Origin: JBFWVR01 sp050246635
GTDB taxonomy: Bacteria; Acidobacteriota; Vicinamibacteria; Vicinamibacterales; UBA2999
NCBI GenBank assembly: GCA_050246635.1
Contig: JBFWVR010000002.1
Location: 1 to 64,000 of the forward strand
Reading direction: 5' to 3'
Length of the DNA stretch: 64,000 bases
Shown here piece after piece: positions 8,803-16,847 of the stretch (position 1 is the first letter of the stretch; each line of letters begins with the position of its first letter). Below the pieces are notes generated by a model. That model ran no database searches. It saw only the letters and a list, made by a program, of their open reading frames with translations, and was not told where the DNA came from. Position numbers and translations under genes: made by a program.

Positions 8803-8876
8803 TCTCGTGATCTGATCTGGTGATCTGGTGATCTAGTGATCTAGTGATCTAGTGATTTGGTGATATGGTGATCTGG
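8778..8876 (+). repeat. 8-bp tandem array GTGATCTN between two converging genes
   Basis: About a dozen imperfect copies of GTGATCTN run from the last codons of the peroxidase gene to the end of the hybrid kinase gene. Each copy contains TGA. Other copies of the family are at 27434-27460, 27812-27871, 36011-36054 and 53797-53879. Confidence 0.85.
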
Positions 8877-8895
8877 CGAGAGGCGCCGCGGGTGG

Positions 8896-10575
8896 TTACC
8901 AGACGGTGGCCGCCAGCTCGCGGTCCGGGGGGTTCGTCGAGTCGGTGCCGTCAGTGCCATCAGCGCCATCTGTGCCATCTGTGCTATCTGTGGCCGCCTG
9001 CCTGACGACATCGATGGCTTCGCGGAGGCAGGCCAGGAGCACGCTCGGCACGTAGGGCTTGCGCAGGACGTGGGCCGCGTCCGATCCCGGCAGCTCGTCG
9101 GAGCCGTCGTAGCCACTCGTCAACACGACTGCCGCCGAGGGCATGCGGGCGGACAGGTGTGAGGCCACCGCGCGGCCGCCGCGGCGCGGCAGCATCAGGT
9201 CGATCAGGGCGGCGTCGAATGGCTCGGCGGCCGCATCCACCAGCCGCACGGCTTCCTCCCCGTCACGCGCGCTCACCGGGTGGTACCCGCCGCGGCGCAG
9301 GACTTCCTCGGCCAGCGCCCGCACCTGCTCCTCGTCCTCGACGAGCAGCACGCGCTCGCCGCAGCCGCGCACGACGCTCGTGGTGACCGGCGGCGGGACG
9401 GGCACGGCCGCAGCCGAGAGCGGCAGCCAGACGTGGAACGCCGCCCCCTCCCCGGCTGCCGATTGCACCTCCACGATGCCGCCGTGACGCTCGGCGATGG
9501 CCCAGACCGTCGCCAGCCCGAGACCGGTGCCCTGTCCGCGGGGCTTCGTCGTGAAGAACGGCTCGAAGATGCGCGGCAACACGGCAGGGTCCACGCCCGG
9601 CCCCGTGTCACGGACGGTCAGGCGTCCCCATCGTCCCGGGCGGTCATGGGGTGCGGCATCGCCACACGCGACCTCGATCCGGATCACGCCGCCGTCGACC
9701 AGCGCGTCGCGGGCATTCACGCACAGGTTCAGCAGCACCTGCTCGATCTGGCCAGGGTCCCCCTCCACGGCGCAGGGCCCGCCGGCCGCGTGCAGTTCGA
9801 GGTCGATGTGCGCGCCGATCACGCGGCGAATCATCTGCGTCATCTCGGCCGCCGTCCGGCAGACGTCGAACACCCGCGGCTCGATCGGCTCGCGCCGGCT
9901 GAAGAGCAGCAGTTGGCGCGTCAGGGAAGCCGCGCGCTCGGCGGCACGCGCGGCCTCCTCGAGCCGGCGGGTTGCCGGATGCTCCCGTGTGAGGTCCGCC
10001 CGTGCGAGATCGATGAAGCCGGTGATCGCCTGGAGCAGGTTGTTGAAGTCGTGGGCGACACCCCCGGCGAGCTGCCCGACGGCCTCCATGCGCTGCGCCT
10101 GCCGCACCTGCAGCTCGAGTGCCGCGCGGTCGCGGGCCGCGCTGCGCGCCGCCGTCACGTCGCGGAACACGAGCACCGCGCCGGCCGGGACCGATGACCC
10201 CAGCGGGCGGGCCGTCACCGCCAGCCAGCGGTCCGGGCCCTCGGCGCCCACACGCACGCGGAGGATCTCCTCGTCGACGCACTCGCCATTGATGGCGCGC
10301 ACGCTGGGCAGGCGGCTGCCGTGCAGCGGCGTCCCAGCGGCGTCCCAGATCTGCCGCGGAGCACGGGACGGCTCGTCACTGGAGATCCCGAGCATCGCGC
10401 CCGCCGCCGGGTTGAAGAGCAGGACCTCGTTGGCCGCGCTCATCAGCAGCACGCCGTCCGTCATGTGGGCCAGCACGGCCCGCAACAGGTCCGCCGTCGC
10501 GACCGCGACCGACGCGCCGTCCGCGCAGGTCGCCTCGAGGTGCGCTGGATCAAAGGGTCGCGGCGTCAGACCCAT
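8896..10575 (-). CDS. Hybrid histidine kinase: PAS-HisKA-HATPase-REC
   Basis: A 559-residue soluble hybrid kinase. A PAS domain spans about residues 25-150 (MTDGVLLMSAANEVLLFNPAA). HisKA has phospho-acceptor H175 in GGVAHDFNNLLQ. The HATPase has N box NLCVNARDAL, DTGPGVD and GQGTGLGLATV. A C-terminal receiver has D459 in IDLMLP and the Lys in LRKPY. No TM segment, so it is cytoplasmic. ATG 10575 is chosen because it overlaps the stop of the small upstream gene by 10 bases (translational coupling), and frames further upstream only shadow that gene. The C-terminal 35 residues are low complexity (TDGTDGADGTDG) made by a 9-bp repeat. It is the last gene of the signalling cluster. Confidence 0.9.
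   Translation of the reverse strand: MGLTPRPFDPAHLEATCADGASVAVATADLLRAVLAHMTDGVLLMSAANEVLLFNPAAGAMLGISSDEPSRAPRQIWDAAGTPLHGSRLPSVRAINGECVDEEILRVRVGAEGPDRWLAVTARPLGSSVPAGAVLVFRDVTAARSAARDRAALELQVRQAQRMEAVGQLAGGVAHDFNNLLQAITGFIDLARADLTREHPATRRLEEAARAAERAASLTRQLLLFSRREPIEPRVFDVCRTAAEMTQMIRRVIGAHIDLELHAAGGPCAVEGDPGQIEQVLLNLCVNARDALVDGGVIRIEVACGDAAPHDRPGRWGRLTVRDTGPGVDPAVLPRIFEPFFTTKPRGQGTGLGLATVWAIAERHGGIVEVQSAAGEGAAFHVWLPLSAAAVPVPPPVTTSVVRGCGERVLLVEDEEQVRALAEEVLRRGGYHPVSARDGEEAVRLVDAAAEPFDAALIDLMLPRRGGRAVASHLSARMPSAAVVLTSGYDGSDELPGSDAAHVLRKPYVPSVLLACLREAIDVVRQAATDSTDGTDGADGTDGTDSTNPPDRELAATVW
8943..8993 (-). repeat. 9-bp tandem repeat inside the hybrid kinase gene
   Basis: Copies of GCACAGATG (read on the minus strand) encode an in-frame T-D-G/A-D-G tract near the kinase C-terminus. 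The same 9-mer occurs in the intergenic array at 29339-29372. Confidence 0.75.
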
Positions 10576-10886
10576 TGCCCGCCCTCGAGCAGGGCCTCGA
10601 GGCCGCGGCGCAGCTCGGCCAGCTCGCGGCTCTTGAAGGAACCACGGGTGCGCGCGAGGACGGCGATGGTATGGCGGATGGCGGCTGCGTAGGCCTGCGA
10701 CCGGGAGCAGCCGGTGGCGGCGCAGAGGTCCACGCCGGCGATGGGCCCGTCCGCCAGGCAGGCGGCCAGGGAGCGCAGGCGGTCGGACACGGCCGCCACC
10801 TGCAGGGCGCGATCTTCGACGAACGCGGGAGCCGTCGTGCCGGCAGCCGCCGGCGCCTTCCCGCTGGGGTCGGGAGGTAGGGTCAT
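10566..10886 (-). CDS. Small HTH-like protein coupled to the hybrid kinase
   Basis: A 106-residue protein starting MTLPPDPSGKAP. After a flexible N-terminus it is helical. Residues about 45-80 (VDLCAATGCSRSQAYAAAIRHT) have the spacing of a helix-turn-helix, followed by a charged helix (SFKSRELAELRRGLEALL). I do not recognise a named family. Its stop overlaps the hybrid-kinase start by 10 bases, so the two are made together. A perfect 17-base palindrome 58 bases upstream could be its operator. It could be a small DNA-binding partner or merely a helical accessory protein. Confidence 0.65.
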   Translation of the reverse strand: MTLPPDPSGKAPAAAGTTAPAFVEDRALQVAAVSDRLRSLAACLADGPIAGVDLCAATGCSRSQAYAAAIRHTIAVLARTRGSFKSRELAELRRGLEALLEGGQWV

Positions 10887-10943
10887 ATCCAACCATCGTC
10901 GCGCGGCCCATCCGGCTGGACAATTGGCGGAATCCTGACCGGC

Positions 10944-10960
10944 CTCAGGGATTCCCTGAG
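10944..10960. promoter_or_regulatory. 17-base perfect palindrome, candidate operator
   Basis: CTCAGGGATTCCCTGAG is an 8-bp inverted repeat around one central base. It lies between the response-regulator stop and the small HTH-like gene. It is too short and lacks a T tract for a convincing terminator, so an operator is more likely. Confidence 0.45.
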
Positions 10961-10968
10961 ATCGGGTG

Positions 10969-11607
10969 TCAGTCGTCCGTGACGAGCCCCACCCGCACGG
11001 CGAGTCGCACGAGCCCCGCGACATCGTGAATCTGCAGGCGCTCCATCAACTGCCGGCGGTGGGTCTCGACCGTCTTCACGCTGACGCCGAGCCGGTGGGC
11101 GGTCTCCTTGGTCGAATGGCCCTCGGCGATGTGTTGCAGGATCTCCCGCTGGCGTGGCGTCAACTGGTCGAGCGGCGACCCGATGCGGCGGCCGGCCAGC
11201 CCGTCGAGGAGCTGGCTCGCGACGCCGGGACTGAGGAACCGCTCGCCACGCATCACGGCGTGAATCGCCAGCGGCAGCTCGTCGACCGCAGCCTCCTTCA
11301 GCAGGTAGGCGGCGACGCCGCTCTCGAGCGCGCGGTGGATGTGGCCGGAGCCGCTGTGCATCGACAGCACGATCACGCGCACCCCGGGCTGCGCGGCCCG
11401 GAGGGCGTCCGCCGCCTCGAACCCGTTCAGCCCGGGCATCGAGAGGTCCAGGATGACGATGTCGGGCCGCAGCGTCCTGGCGAGCGCCAGAGCCTCCTCG
11501 CCGCTGCCCCCTTCGCCCACGACGGACACCCCGTCCACGGTCTCGAGCAGCGCGCGGATGCCCGCCCGCACGAGCGTGTGGTCGTCCACCAGGAGCAGCC
11601 GGATCAT
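10969..11607 (-). CDS. NarL/FixJ-type response regulator
   Basis: A 212-residue two-domain regulator. The receiver domain has the acidic pair D8/D9, phospho-acceptor D54 in ILDLSMPG, and the Lys in AYLLKEA. The C-terminal LuxR-type HTH (about 150-210) reads LTPRQREILQHIAEGHSTKE..LGVSVKTVETH. It should bind DNA as a dimer after phosphorylation. Its ATG overlaps the stop of the upstream kinase by 4 bases (ATGA), making that kinase its partner by context. Confidence 0.95.
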   Translation of the reverse strand: MIRLLLVDDHTLVRAGIRALLETVDGVSVVGEGGSGEEALALARTLRPDIVILDLSMPGLNGFEAADALRAAQPGVRVIVLSMHSGSGHIHRALESGVAAYLLKEAAVDELPLAIHAVMRGERFLSPGVASQLLDGLAGRRIGSPLDQLTPRQREILQHIAEGHSTKETAHRLGVSVKTVETHRRQLMERLQIHDVAGLVRLAVRVGLVTDD

Positions 11608-13769
11608 GCGGAGGTCCCCACGGGCAGTTCCAGGACGACTCGCGTGCCGCGTCCCGGGAACGAGATGAAGTCGACGGAGCCCCCGAGCGCCTGGGCCCGT
11701 TCGCGCATGCCGGCGAGCCCGACGTGCTCCCCCCGCGCGGACCCGGCCAGGGCCGTCTCGACGTCGAACCCCCGGCCATCATCCGAGAGCACGACCCGCA
11801 CGACCGGTCCATGACCGTCGATTTCGAGCGCGAGCCGCTCGGCGTCGGCGTGGCGGAGCACGTTGGTGAGCGCTTCCTGCAGGATCCGGTATCCACCCGC
11901 CTCGACGTCTGGCCCCAGCCGCGGGGCGGCGCGCGGGGCCGAGACGGTGACGTCGAGACCCGCCCGGCGGCCTTCGCGTTCGACGAAGTCGAGCGCCGCG
12001 CCGAGCCCTTGCTGCTCGAGGGCCTGTGGCCGCAGGTCACCGGAGAGGGTGCGGGTCTGCGCGGCAACCGCCTCGAGCGCCTGGGCGGTGTCCTCGAACA
12101 GCGGTTCGAGCCCGGCGCCCAGGCGGCGCTTCGCGCCGACCTGGAGGTTGAGCTTCGCCGCGGTGAGACGCTGCCCCACGTCGTCGTGGAGCTCGTGCGC
12201 GATGCGGCGCCGCTCGGTCCATTCGACCACGCGCAACCGGGCGTTCACCGAATCGCAGGCCGCAATCTCCGTCTCGAGGGCCGCCGCCTGCTCCATGTCC
12301 TTCGCCTCGAGCCGCATCAGGGCCCGTGTCAGGAAGTCCACCGCGAGCACCAGCCCCGCCAGGACTGCCACCGACGAGAGCACGGCCGGCACCTCGACGA
12401 GCGCGCGGGCGGCGCGGCTCGCGTCGAGCGGTTGCCACCCGAACACCGAGCCGGCGGCCGCGAGGCAGAGGAATCCGGCCGTCGTCCCGCCCAGTGCCAC
12501 GAACGCGGTCCGCTGCCCCAACCCGAGCCGCGCTGCCAGCGGCAGGGCGAAGAGGGCGGCGCTCGCCACTGGCGTGGGGCCGAGCAACAACATGTGCACG
12601 ATGGCGACGGCACCGAGCACGGCCAGCATCGCCCACACGCGGCGCGACGGCGGGCGGCCGGGGATAACCAGCGTGGCCAGCAGGAGGATTGCACCGGCGG
12701 TGGCGGCGGCCGAGGCCACGCGCACGTGGCTGCTCGCCGCCGTCCAGGCGAGGGCACCCGCGACGCCGAGCGCGACGGCAATGTGCACGCGACGGAAGGC
12801 CTGGAGCCCCATATCGCGTGTGACGATGGCGGGCCGCCGCTCCCAGGGCACGGAGACGGGCGCGCTGCTCCAGACCGTGTCGAGCAGGACGCCTTCGAAC
12901 GCGGTCTGCGCGTCGGGGGCGGGGGGCTCGGGCGGTGGCGGCTCCCGCCGCAGGTCGCGCGCAAGGGTACGCACGCGGGCGATGAGCGCGTCGATGCCGG
13001 TCAACGCCGGCGCCAGGGCGGCGCCCGCGTCATCGCCGCCGGCGCCACGCCGCAACAGGGCGGCCAGCGCGACGGCGCATTCGCCGATGTCGGAGGTGAG
13101 CGCCGCGGACATCCGGCGGCGTTCGGCTTCCTCCTGGGCCGTCACCCGGCGGCCGAGTTCCTGCCGCGCCCGGGCGTGTCGCCGCAGCGCGTCGGCGCGC
13201 TCGGTCCGCGCCTGGAGCCGCTCCTCGAGCTGGACGAGCGCGAGATCCAGGCCGGCGAGGATCGTGCCGCTCCACATCAGGTGGTTGAAGGCGCCGCGCC
13301 ACAGCAGCAGCGGATCGCCGACGGACCATCCCGCGGGTGGCAACCAGATGCCGCCGTCGACGGCCTGCTGCAGGCCGAGGATTGCAGCCGCCGCGACCAC
13401 GGTGGTCCAGGCGGCCACGCGGGGGCCCCACACGAGCGTCGCCAGGAGGACCAGGCCTCCCATGTTCACGAACAGGAGCGGCGTCGGGCCGCGCATGACG
13501 GCATCGAGCCACACGAGCCCGACCACGCCCGCACCGGCCAGCCACGCGCGCATGGTCCCCGGCCAGCGCTGCCCGAGGATGCCTGCCGCGCCCATCGCGT
13601 AGAACGCGATGAGCCAGCCGACCGGCGCGGTGAATCCCCGGGCGAGCAGCATTCCGGCGGAGTACACGACCGGCACGACGGAGGTGATGAGCAGCACGCG
13701 CATCGCCCGCTCCACCGCCGGCCACCGCCAGTCCGCGCCCGCGAAGCGAGCCGGGGGAAGGGATGTCAT
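11604..13769 (-). CDS. Membrane histidine kinase with two TM blocks and a degenerate plus an intact DHp region
   Basis: A 721-residue NarX/DesK-class kinase with an unusual internal repeat. TM block 1 spans about residues 20-190. A first DHp-like coiled coil (about 195-285) has lost its His: RRRMSAALTSDIGECAV stands where ERRRIAHELHDDVGQ appears in the second copy, and LARDLRRE matches the later LSGDLRP. TM block 2 follows (about 325-490), then an intact HisKA_3 domain with H528. A HATPase domain comes last (QEALTNVLRHA, DDGRGFD, GLAGMRERAQALGG). Its stop overlaps the response-regulator start by 4 bases, so they form a cognate pair. A -10-like TAGAAT lies 12 bases upstream of the ATG. Confidence 0.9.
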   Translation of the reverse strand: MTSLPPARFAGADWRWPAVERAMRVLLITSVVPVVYSAGMLLARGFTAPVGWLIAFYAMGAAGILGQRWPGTMRAWLAGAGVVGLVWLDAVMRGPTPLLFVNMGGLVLLATLVWGPRVAAWTTVVAAAAILGLQQAVDGGIWLPPAGWSVGDPLLLWRGAFNHLMWSGTILAGLDLALVQLEERLQARTERADALRRHARARQELGRRVTAQEEAERRRMSAALTSDIGECAVALAALLRRGAGGDDAGAALAPALTGIDALIARVRTLARDLRREPPPPEPPAPDAQTAFEGVLLDTVWSSAPVSVPWERRPAIVTRDMGLQAFRRVHIAVALGVAGALAWTAASSHVRVASAAATAGAILLLATLVIPGRPPSRRVWAMLAVLGAVAIVHMLLLGPTPVASAALFALPLAARLGLGQRTAFVALGGTTAGFLCLAAAGSVFGWQPLDASRAARALVEVPAVLSSVAVLAGLVLAVDFLTRALMRLEAKDMEQAAALETEIAACDSVNARLRVVEWTERRRIAHELHDDVGQRLTAAKLNLQVGAKRRLGAGLEPLFEDTAQALEAVAAQTRTLSGDLRPQALEQQGLGAALDFVEREGRRAGLDVTVSAPRAAPRLGPDVEAGGYRILQEALTNVLRHADAERLALEIDGHGPVVRVVLSDDGRGFDVETALAGSARGEHVGLAGMRERAQALGGSVDFISFPGRGTRVVLELPVGTSA

Positions 13770-13781
13770 GCCGTCGCCGGC

Positions 13782-13787
13782 ATTCTA
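13782..13787 (-). promoter_or_regulatory. -10-like TAGAAT, possible internal promoter of the kinase/regulator pair
   Basis: On the minus strand TAGAAT lies 12 bases before the kinase ATG, in the 34-base gap after the chemoreceptor gene. It predicts a leader of only about 6 bases. No good -35 box is visible. Confidence 0.35.
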
Positions 13788-13803
13788 CCCTTCCCCTCGC
13801 CCG

Positions 13804-15315
13804 TCAGGCCGCCCGCGCCAGGCCCCCGTGATCGACGACATCCGTCGCGCTGGCGGCCGGCGCCGGGCCCCGGCCCGCCGCACGGCCGCGGACGAGCGCG
13901 TCGAGCTCGCGCACGATGGTCATCGAGGCCTCGGCCTGCGCCGTGAGCTCCTCGCTGGCGGCCGCGCTCTCCTCGGCCGTCGCGGCCGTCTGCTGCGTGA
14001 CCGACTGGATCCGGCCGATGGCATGCGACAGCTGCTCGAGGGCGAGCGTCTGCTCCCGGCTGGCCTCGCGCACCTCGCCGACCCGTTCGAGCACCGGCCC
14101 GATTCCCCCCGTGATGGCCTCGATGGCGGCAGACAGCGTCTCGACGGTGCGGCTCCCCTCACGCGACTTCGCCGAGGCGTCCTCGATGAGGGTCGCCGTG
14201 TCGCGCGCGGCCCCGGCGGCCCGCTGCGCCAGCGCGCGCACTTCGTCGGCCACGACGGCGAAGCCCAGGCCGGCCTCGCCCGCGCGGGCGGCCTCGACGG
14301 CGGCGTTGAGCGCGAGCAGGTTGGTCTGGAAGGCAATCTCGTCGATGGTCTTGATGATGCGGCCGATCCGATCGCTGGCCTCGGTGATCCCCGCCATCGA
14401 CGTCACCATCGCGTCGACGGCCGCCGTGGAGGCCCCCACGCCCCGGTGCATCGCGTCCACCCGCGCCGCCGCATCCTCGGCATGCTCGGCATTCCGACGG
14501 GCCATGGACGCGACTTCCTCGGCCGACGCCGACGCCTCCTCGAGCGAGGCCGCCTGGTCACTGGCGCCCTGCGAGAGCGCGAGGCCGCCGCCGCTCACGG
14601 CGCTGGAGGCGGCGAGCACCTGGTCGGCGGCGAGACCGAGGTCGGTGAAGCGGGTCGTCAGATCCCGCGCCAGCCGCCGGGTGATCCAGGTGGCCAGCCC
14701 GGCGAGGAGCGCGAAGGCCGCAGCGACGGCCAGGCCGACGGTCCACTGGAGGCGCCGGACGCCGTCCCGCACCTCGACGGCACGCGCGTCGGTCGCGGCG
14801 CTCACCCGGACCACCAGCTCGTCGAGCGCGTCGGTGACCGGCCGATCCATGCCCTTCACCATCGCGTCGGCCGCGGCGGGATCCCGCCCGTCTCCGGCCT
14901 CGAACACCGGGAGCGCCCGCCCGTACGCCTCGTCGAGCGCGGCGTGAGCGGCGAGGAACGTGCCGACCAGCGCGCGGACCTCGTTCGATGTGGCATCGTC
15001 GGCAATCGCGGCCGCCGCCTGCCCGACGCGAGCGGACGCCTCGGTGAACGCCGTGCGGTACTTGCGGCGCTGGTCCGCGTCACGCCCGCGGAGCAGGATG
15101 TTCTTCCACTCCTGCACCTGCGTCTTGAACTCGACCTGCACCTGCCGGGCGCGGTCCTGTTCCGTGCGGGCCGCCGTGGCCTCGGCCAGCATGGTGTCGT
15201 AGACGGTCGCCACCTGCCCGAGCCGCACGCTCATCATTCCGGTCGCCGCGCCGCCCGTGAGCAGGCACACGGCGACCAGGAGGCCCACGCGGGCCCCCAA
15301 TCCCAGTCGCTTCAT
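13804..15315 (-). CDS. Methyl-accepting chemotaxis protein
   Basis: A 503-residue chemoreceptor. TM1 lies at about residues 8-28, a helical periplasmic four-helix-bundle-like domain to about 190, TM2 at about 192-215, and the cytoplasmic signalling hairpin fills the rest. The conserved tip reads IIKTIDEIAFQTNLLALNAA then VEAARAGEAGLGFAVVADEV. There is no C-terminal CheR-docking pentapeptide. The downstream half of a chemoreceptor pair: only 23 bases, containing AAGGAG, separate it from the preceding receptor gene. No cheA, cheW or cheY lies in the window, so it must signal to a core array encoded elsewhere. Confidence 0.93.
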   Translation of the reverse strand: MKRLGLGARVGLLVAVCLLTGGAATGMMSVRLGQVATVYDTMLAEATAARTEQDRARQVQVEFKTQVQEWKNILLRGRDADQRRKYRTAFTEASARVGQAAAAIADDATSNEVRALVGTFLAAHAALDEAYGRALPVFEAGDGRDPAAADAMVKGMDRPVTDALDELVVRVSAATDARAVEVRDGVRRLQWTVGLAVAAAFALLAGLATWITRRLARDLTTRFTDLGLAADQVLAASSAVSGGGLALSQGASDQAASLEEASASAEEVASMARRNAEHAEDAAARVDAMHRGVGASTAAVDAMVTSMAGITEASDRIGRIIKTIDEIAFQTNLLALNAAVEAARAGEAGLGFAVVADEVRALAQRAAGAARDTATLIEDASAKSREGSRTVETLSAAIEAITGGIGPVLERVGEVREASREQTLALEQLSHAIGRIQSVTQQTAATAEESAAASEELTAQAEASMTIVRELDALVRGRAAGRGPAPAASATDVVDHGGLARAA

Positions 15316-15338
15316 CGATCTTCTCCTTGTGTGAGGGG

Positions 15339-16847
15339 TCAGGCCGCGCGCGCGAGGGGGCGCGGGCCCGCCACCGGGGCCGACGGCGCGGGCGCCGTCA
15401 CGGCCGGCGGCCGATCCACGAGGGCGCGAAGCTGGAACACGTGGTCCTGCACCTCGAGCGCGAGGCGCCGGAGCTCCTCGCTGGTCGCGGCGCTCTCCTC
15501 GGCGCTGGCCGCCGTGGTCTGCGTGACGCGCTCCATGTGCTGGACCGCCTGGGTGACCTGCTCGATGCCCTGCGTCTGCTGCGTGCTCGCGTGGTTGATC
15601 TCGTCAACCACCTGGCGCACGCGTGTGGCGCCGTCGGTGATCTTCGCCATCCAGCGGGAGATGTGCTCGACGCGGTCCACGCCCTGGCGGGCGCGTTCGG
15701 CCGACTCCTCGATGATGATGGCCGTGTCCTGCGCCGCCTGCGCGGATCGCTGGGCCAGCGTGCGGACCTCGTCGGCGACGACGGCGAAGCCCATGCCGGC
15801 CTCGCCCGCCCGCGCCGCCTCGACGGCGGCGTTCAGCGCGAGGATGTTCGTCTGGAAGGCAATCTCGTCGATCGTCTTGATGATCCGCCCGACCTTCTCG
15901 CTCGACTGCTGGATCTCCCCGACGGCCGTCACGAGATCGCCCAGCGCCTCGTTGGTGCCCCCGACCGCCTCGGCGGTGTCACGCATCCAGTCGGCCGCCT
16001 GCCGCGCATGCCCGGCGTTCTGGCGCGTCATCGCCGCGATTTCCTCCATCGACGCCGAGGTCTCCTCGAGCGACGCCGCCTGCTGCGATGAGCCGTGCGC
16101 CAGTTGCCGCGAGGCCGAGGCCATCTCGTCGGATGCCGACAACATCTGCGCGCTGCCCTGCGTCAGCTCCGCGCTGGTGGTGCCGATCGCGGCGCTGACC
16201 TGCCGCGTGACCCACACGAGGATGCCCGCGCCCGCCAGCAACCCCAGGAGGGCGAACCCGGCCAGGAAGATCGTGACCCGGCGGTAGGTCACCGCCGCGT
16301 CCGCCTGCATGGACGCGACCTGCTGGTCGACGAGGCCGGTGAACCGGTCGATCACGTCACGCATGGCCTCGAAGCGCTCGGCGGCCTCACCCGCCGACAA
16401 CGCGGCGGCCGCGTGGTGCCCGGCCTCGGTGCCGGCCTGCGCCTCGGCGAGCAGTGTGCGCGCCGACTCGAGCCACGCGTCGTGTCTGGCGGTGTACTCG
16501 TCCATCAGCGCCTGCTCCTCCGGGGAGTCCACGATGGTGGCGGCAAACCGCTGCAGGCGGTCGGCAGACTGTCCCACGTTCTCCTCCCAGGTGGCGACCT
16601 GCGTCGCAAGGCCGGGGTCTCCCGGCGGGAGCGCCAGCAGCGTCCGCTCCGCCGTGAGCGCCTGGTAGAGATCCCGATCGGCCTCGAGCAGCAGGCTGTT
16701 GGCGGGCGTGAGCACGGTCAGGGTGTAGCGCCCGCCCGTCTCGATCGAGCGCACGCCCCAGTAGCCCGCCGCGCCGGTCAGCACGAGCAGCGTGGATGAG
16801 ACGATTGCCGCCAGGGCCAGGCGGCGCCCGATGGTCAGCGTGCTCAT
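15339..16847 (-). CDS. Methyl-accepting chemotaxis protein coupled to an outer-membrane barrel
   Basis: A 502-residue receptor beginning MSTLTIGRRLALAAIVSSTL. TM1 lies at about residues 10-32, a periplasmic helical sensor domain to about 190, and TM2 at about 192-215. The cytoplasmic part carries the canonical tip (IIKTIDEIAFQTNILALNAA). The ATG at 16847 overlaps the TGA of the upstream barrel gene by 4 bases, and GGGAAG lies upstream; a longer in-frame extension only shadows the barrel gene. Coupled translation implies that the barrel and this receptor are made in fixed proportion. Confidence 0.93.
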   Translation of the reverse strand: MSTLTIGRRLALAAIVSSTLLVLTGAAGYWGVRSIETGGRYTLTVLTPANSLLLEADRDLYQALTAERTLLALPPGDPGLATQVATWEENVGQSADRLQRFAATIVDSPEEQALMDEYTARHDAWLESARTLLAEAQAGTEAGHHAAAALSAGEAAERFEAMRDVIDRFTGLVDQQVASMQADAAVTYRRVTIFLAGFALLGLLAGAGILVWVTRQVSAAIGTTSAELTQGSAQMLSASDEMASASRQLAHGSSQQAASLEETSASMEEIAAMTRQNAGHARQAADWMRDTAEAVGGTNEALGDLVTAVGEIQQSSEKVGRIIKTIDEIAFQTNILALNAAVEAARAGEAGMGFAVVADEVRTLAQRSAQAAQDTAIIIEESAERARQGVDRVEHISRWMAKITDGATRVRQVVDEINHASTQQTQGIEQVTQAVQHMERVTQTTAASAEESAATSEELRRLALEVQDHVFQLRALVDRPPAVTAPAPSAPVAGPRPLARAA

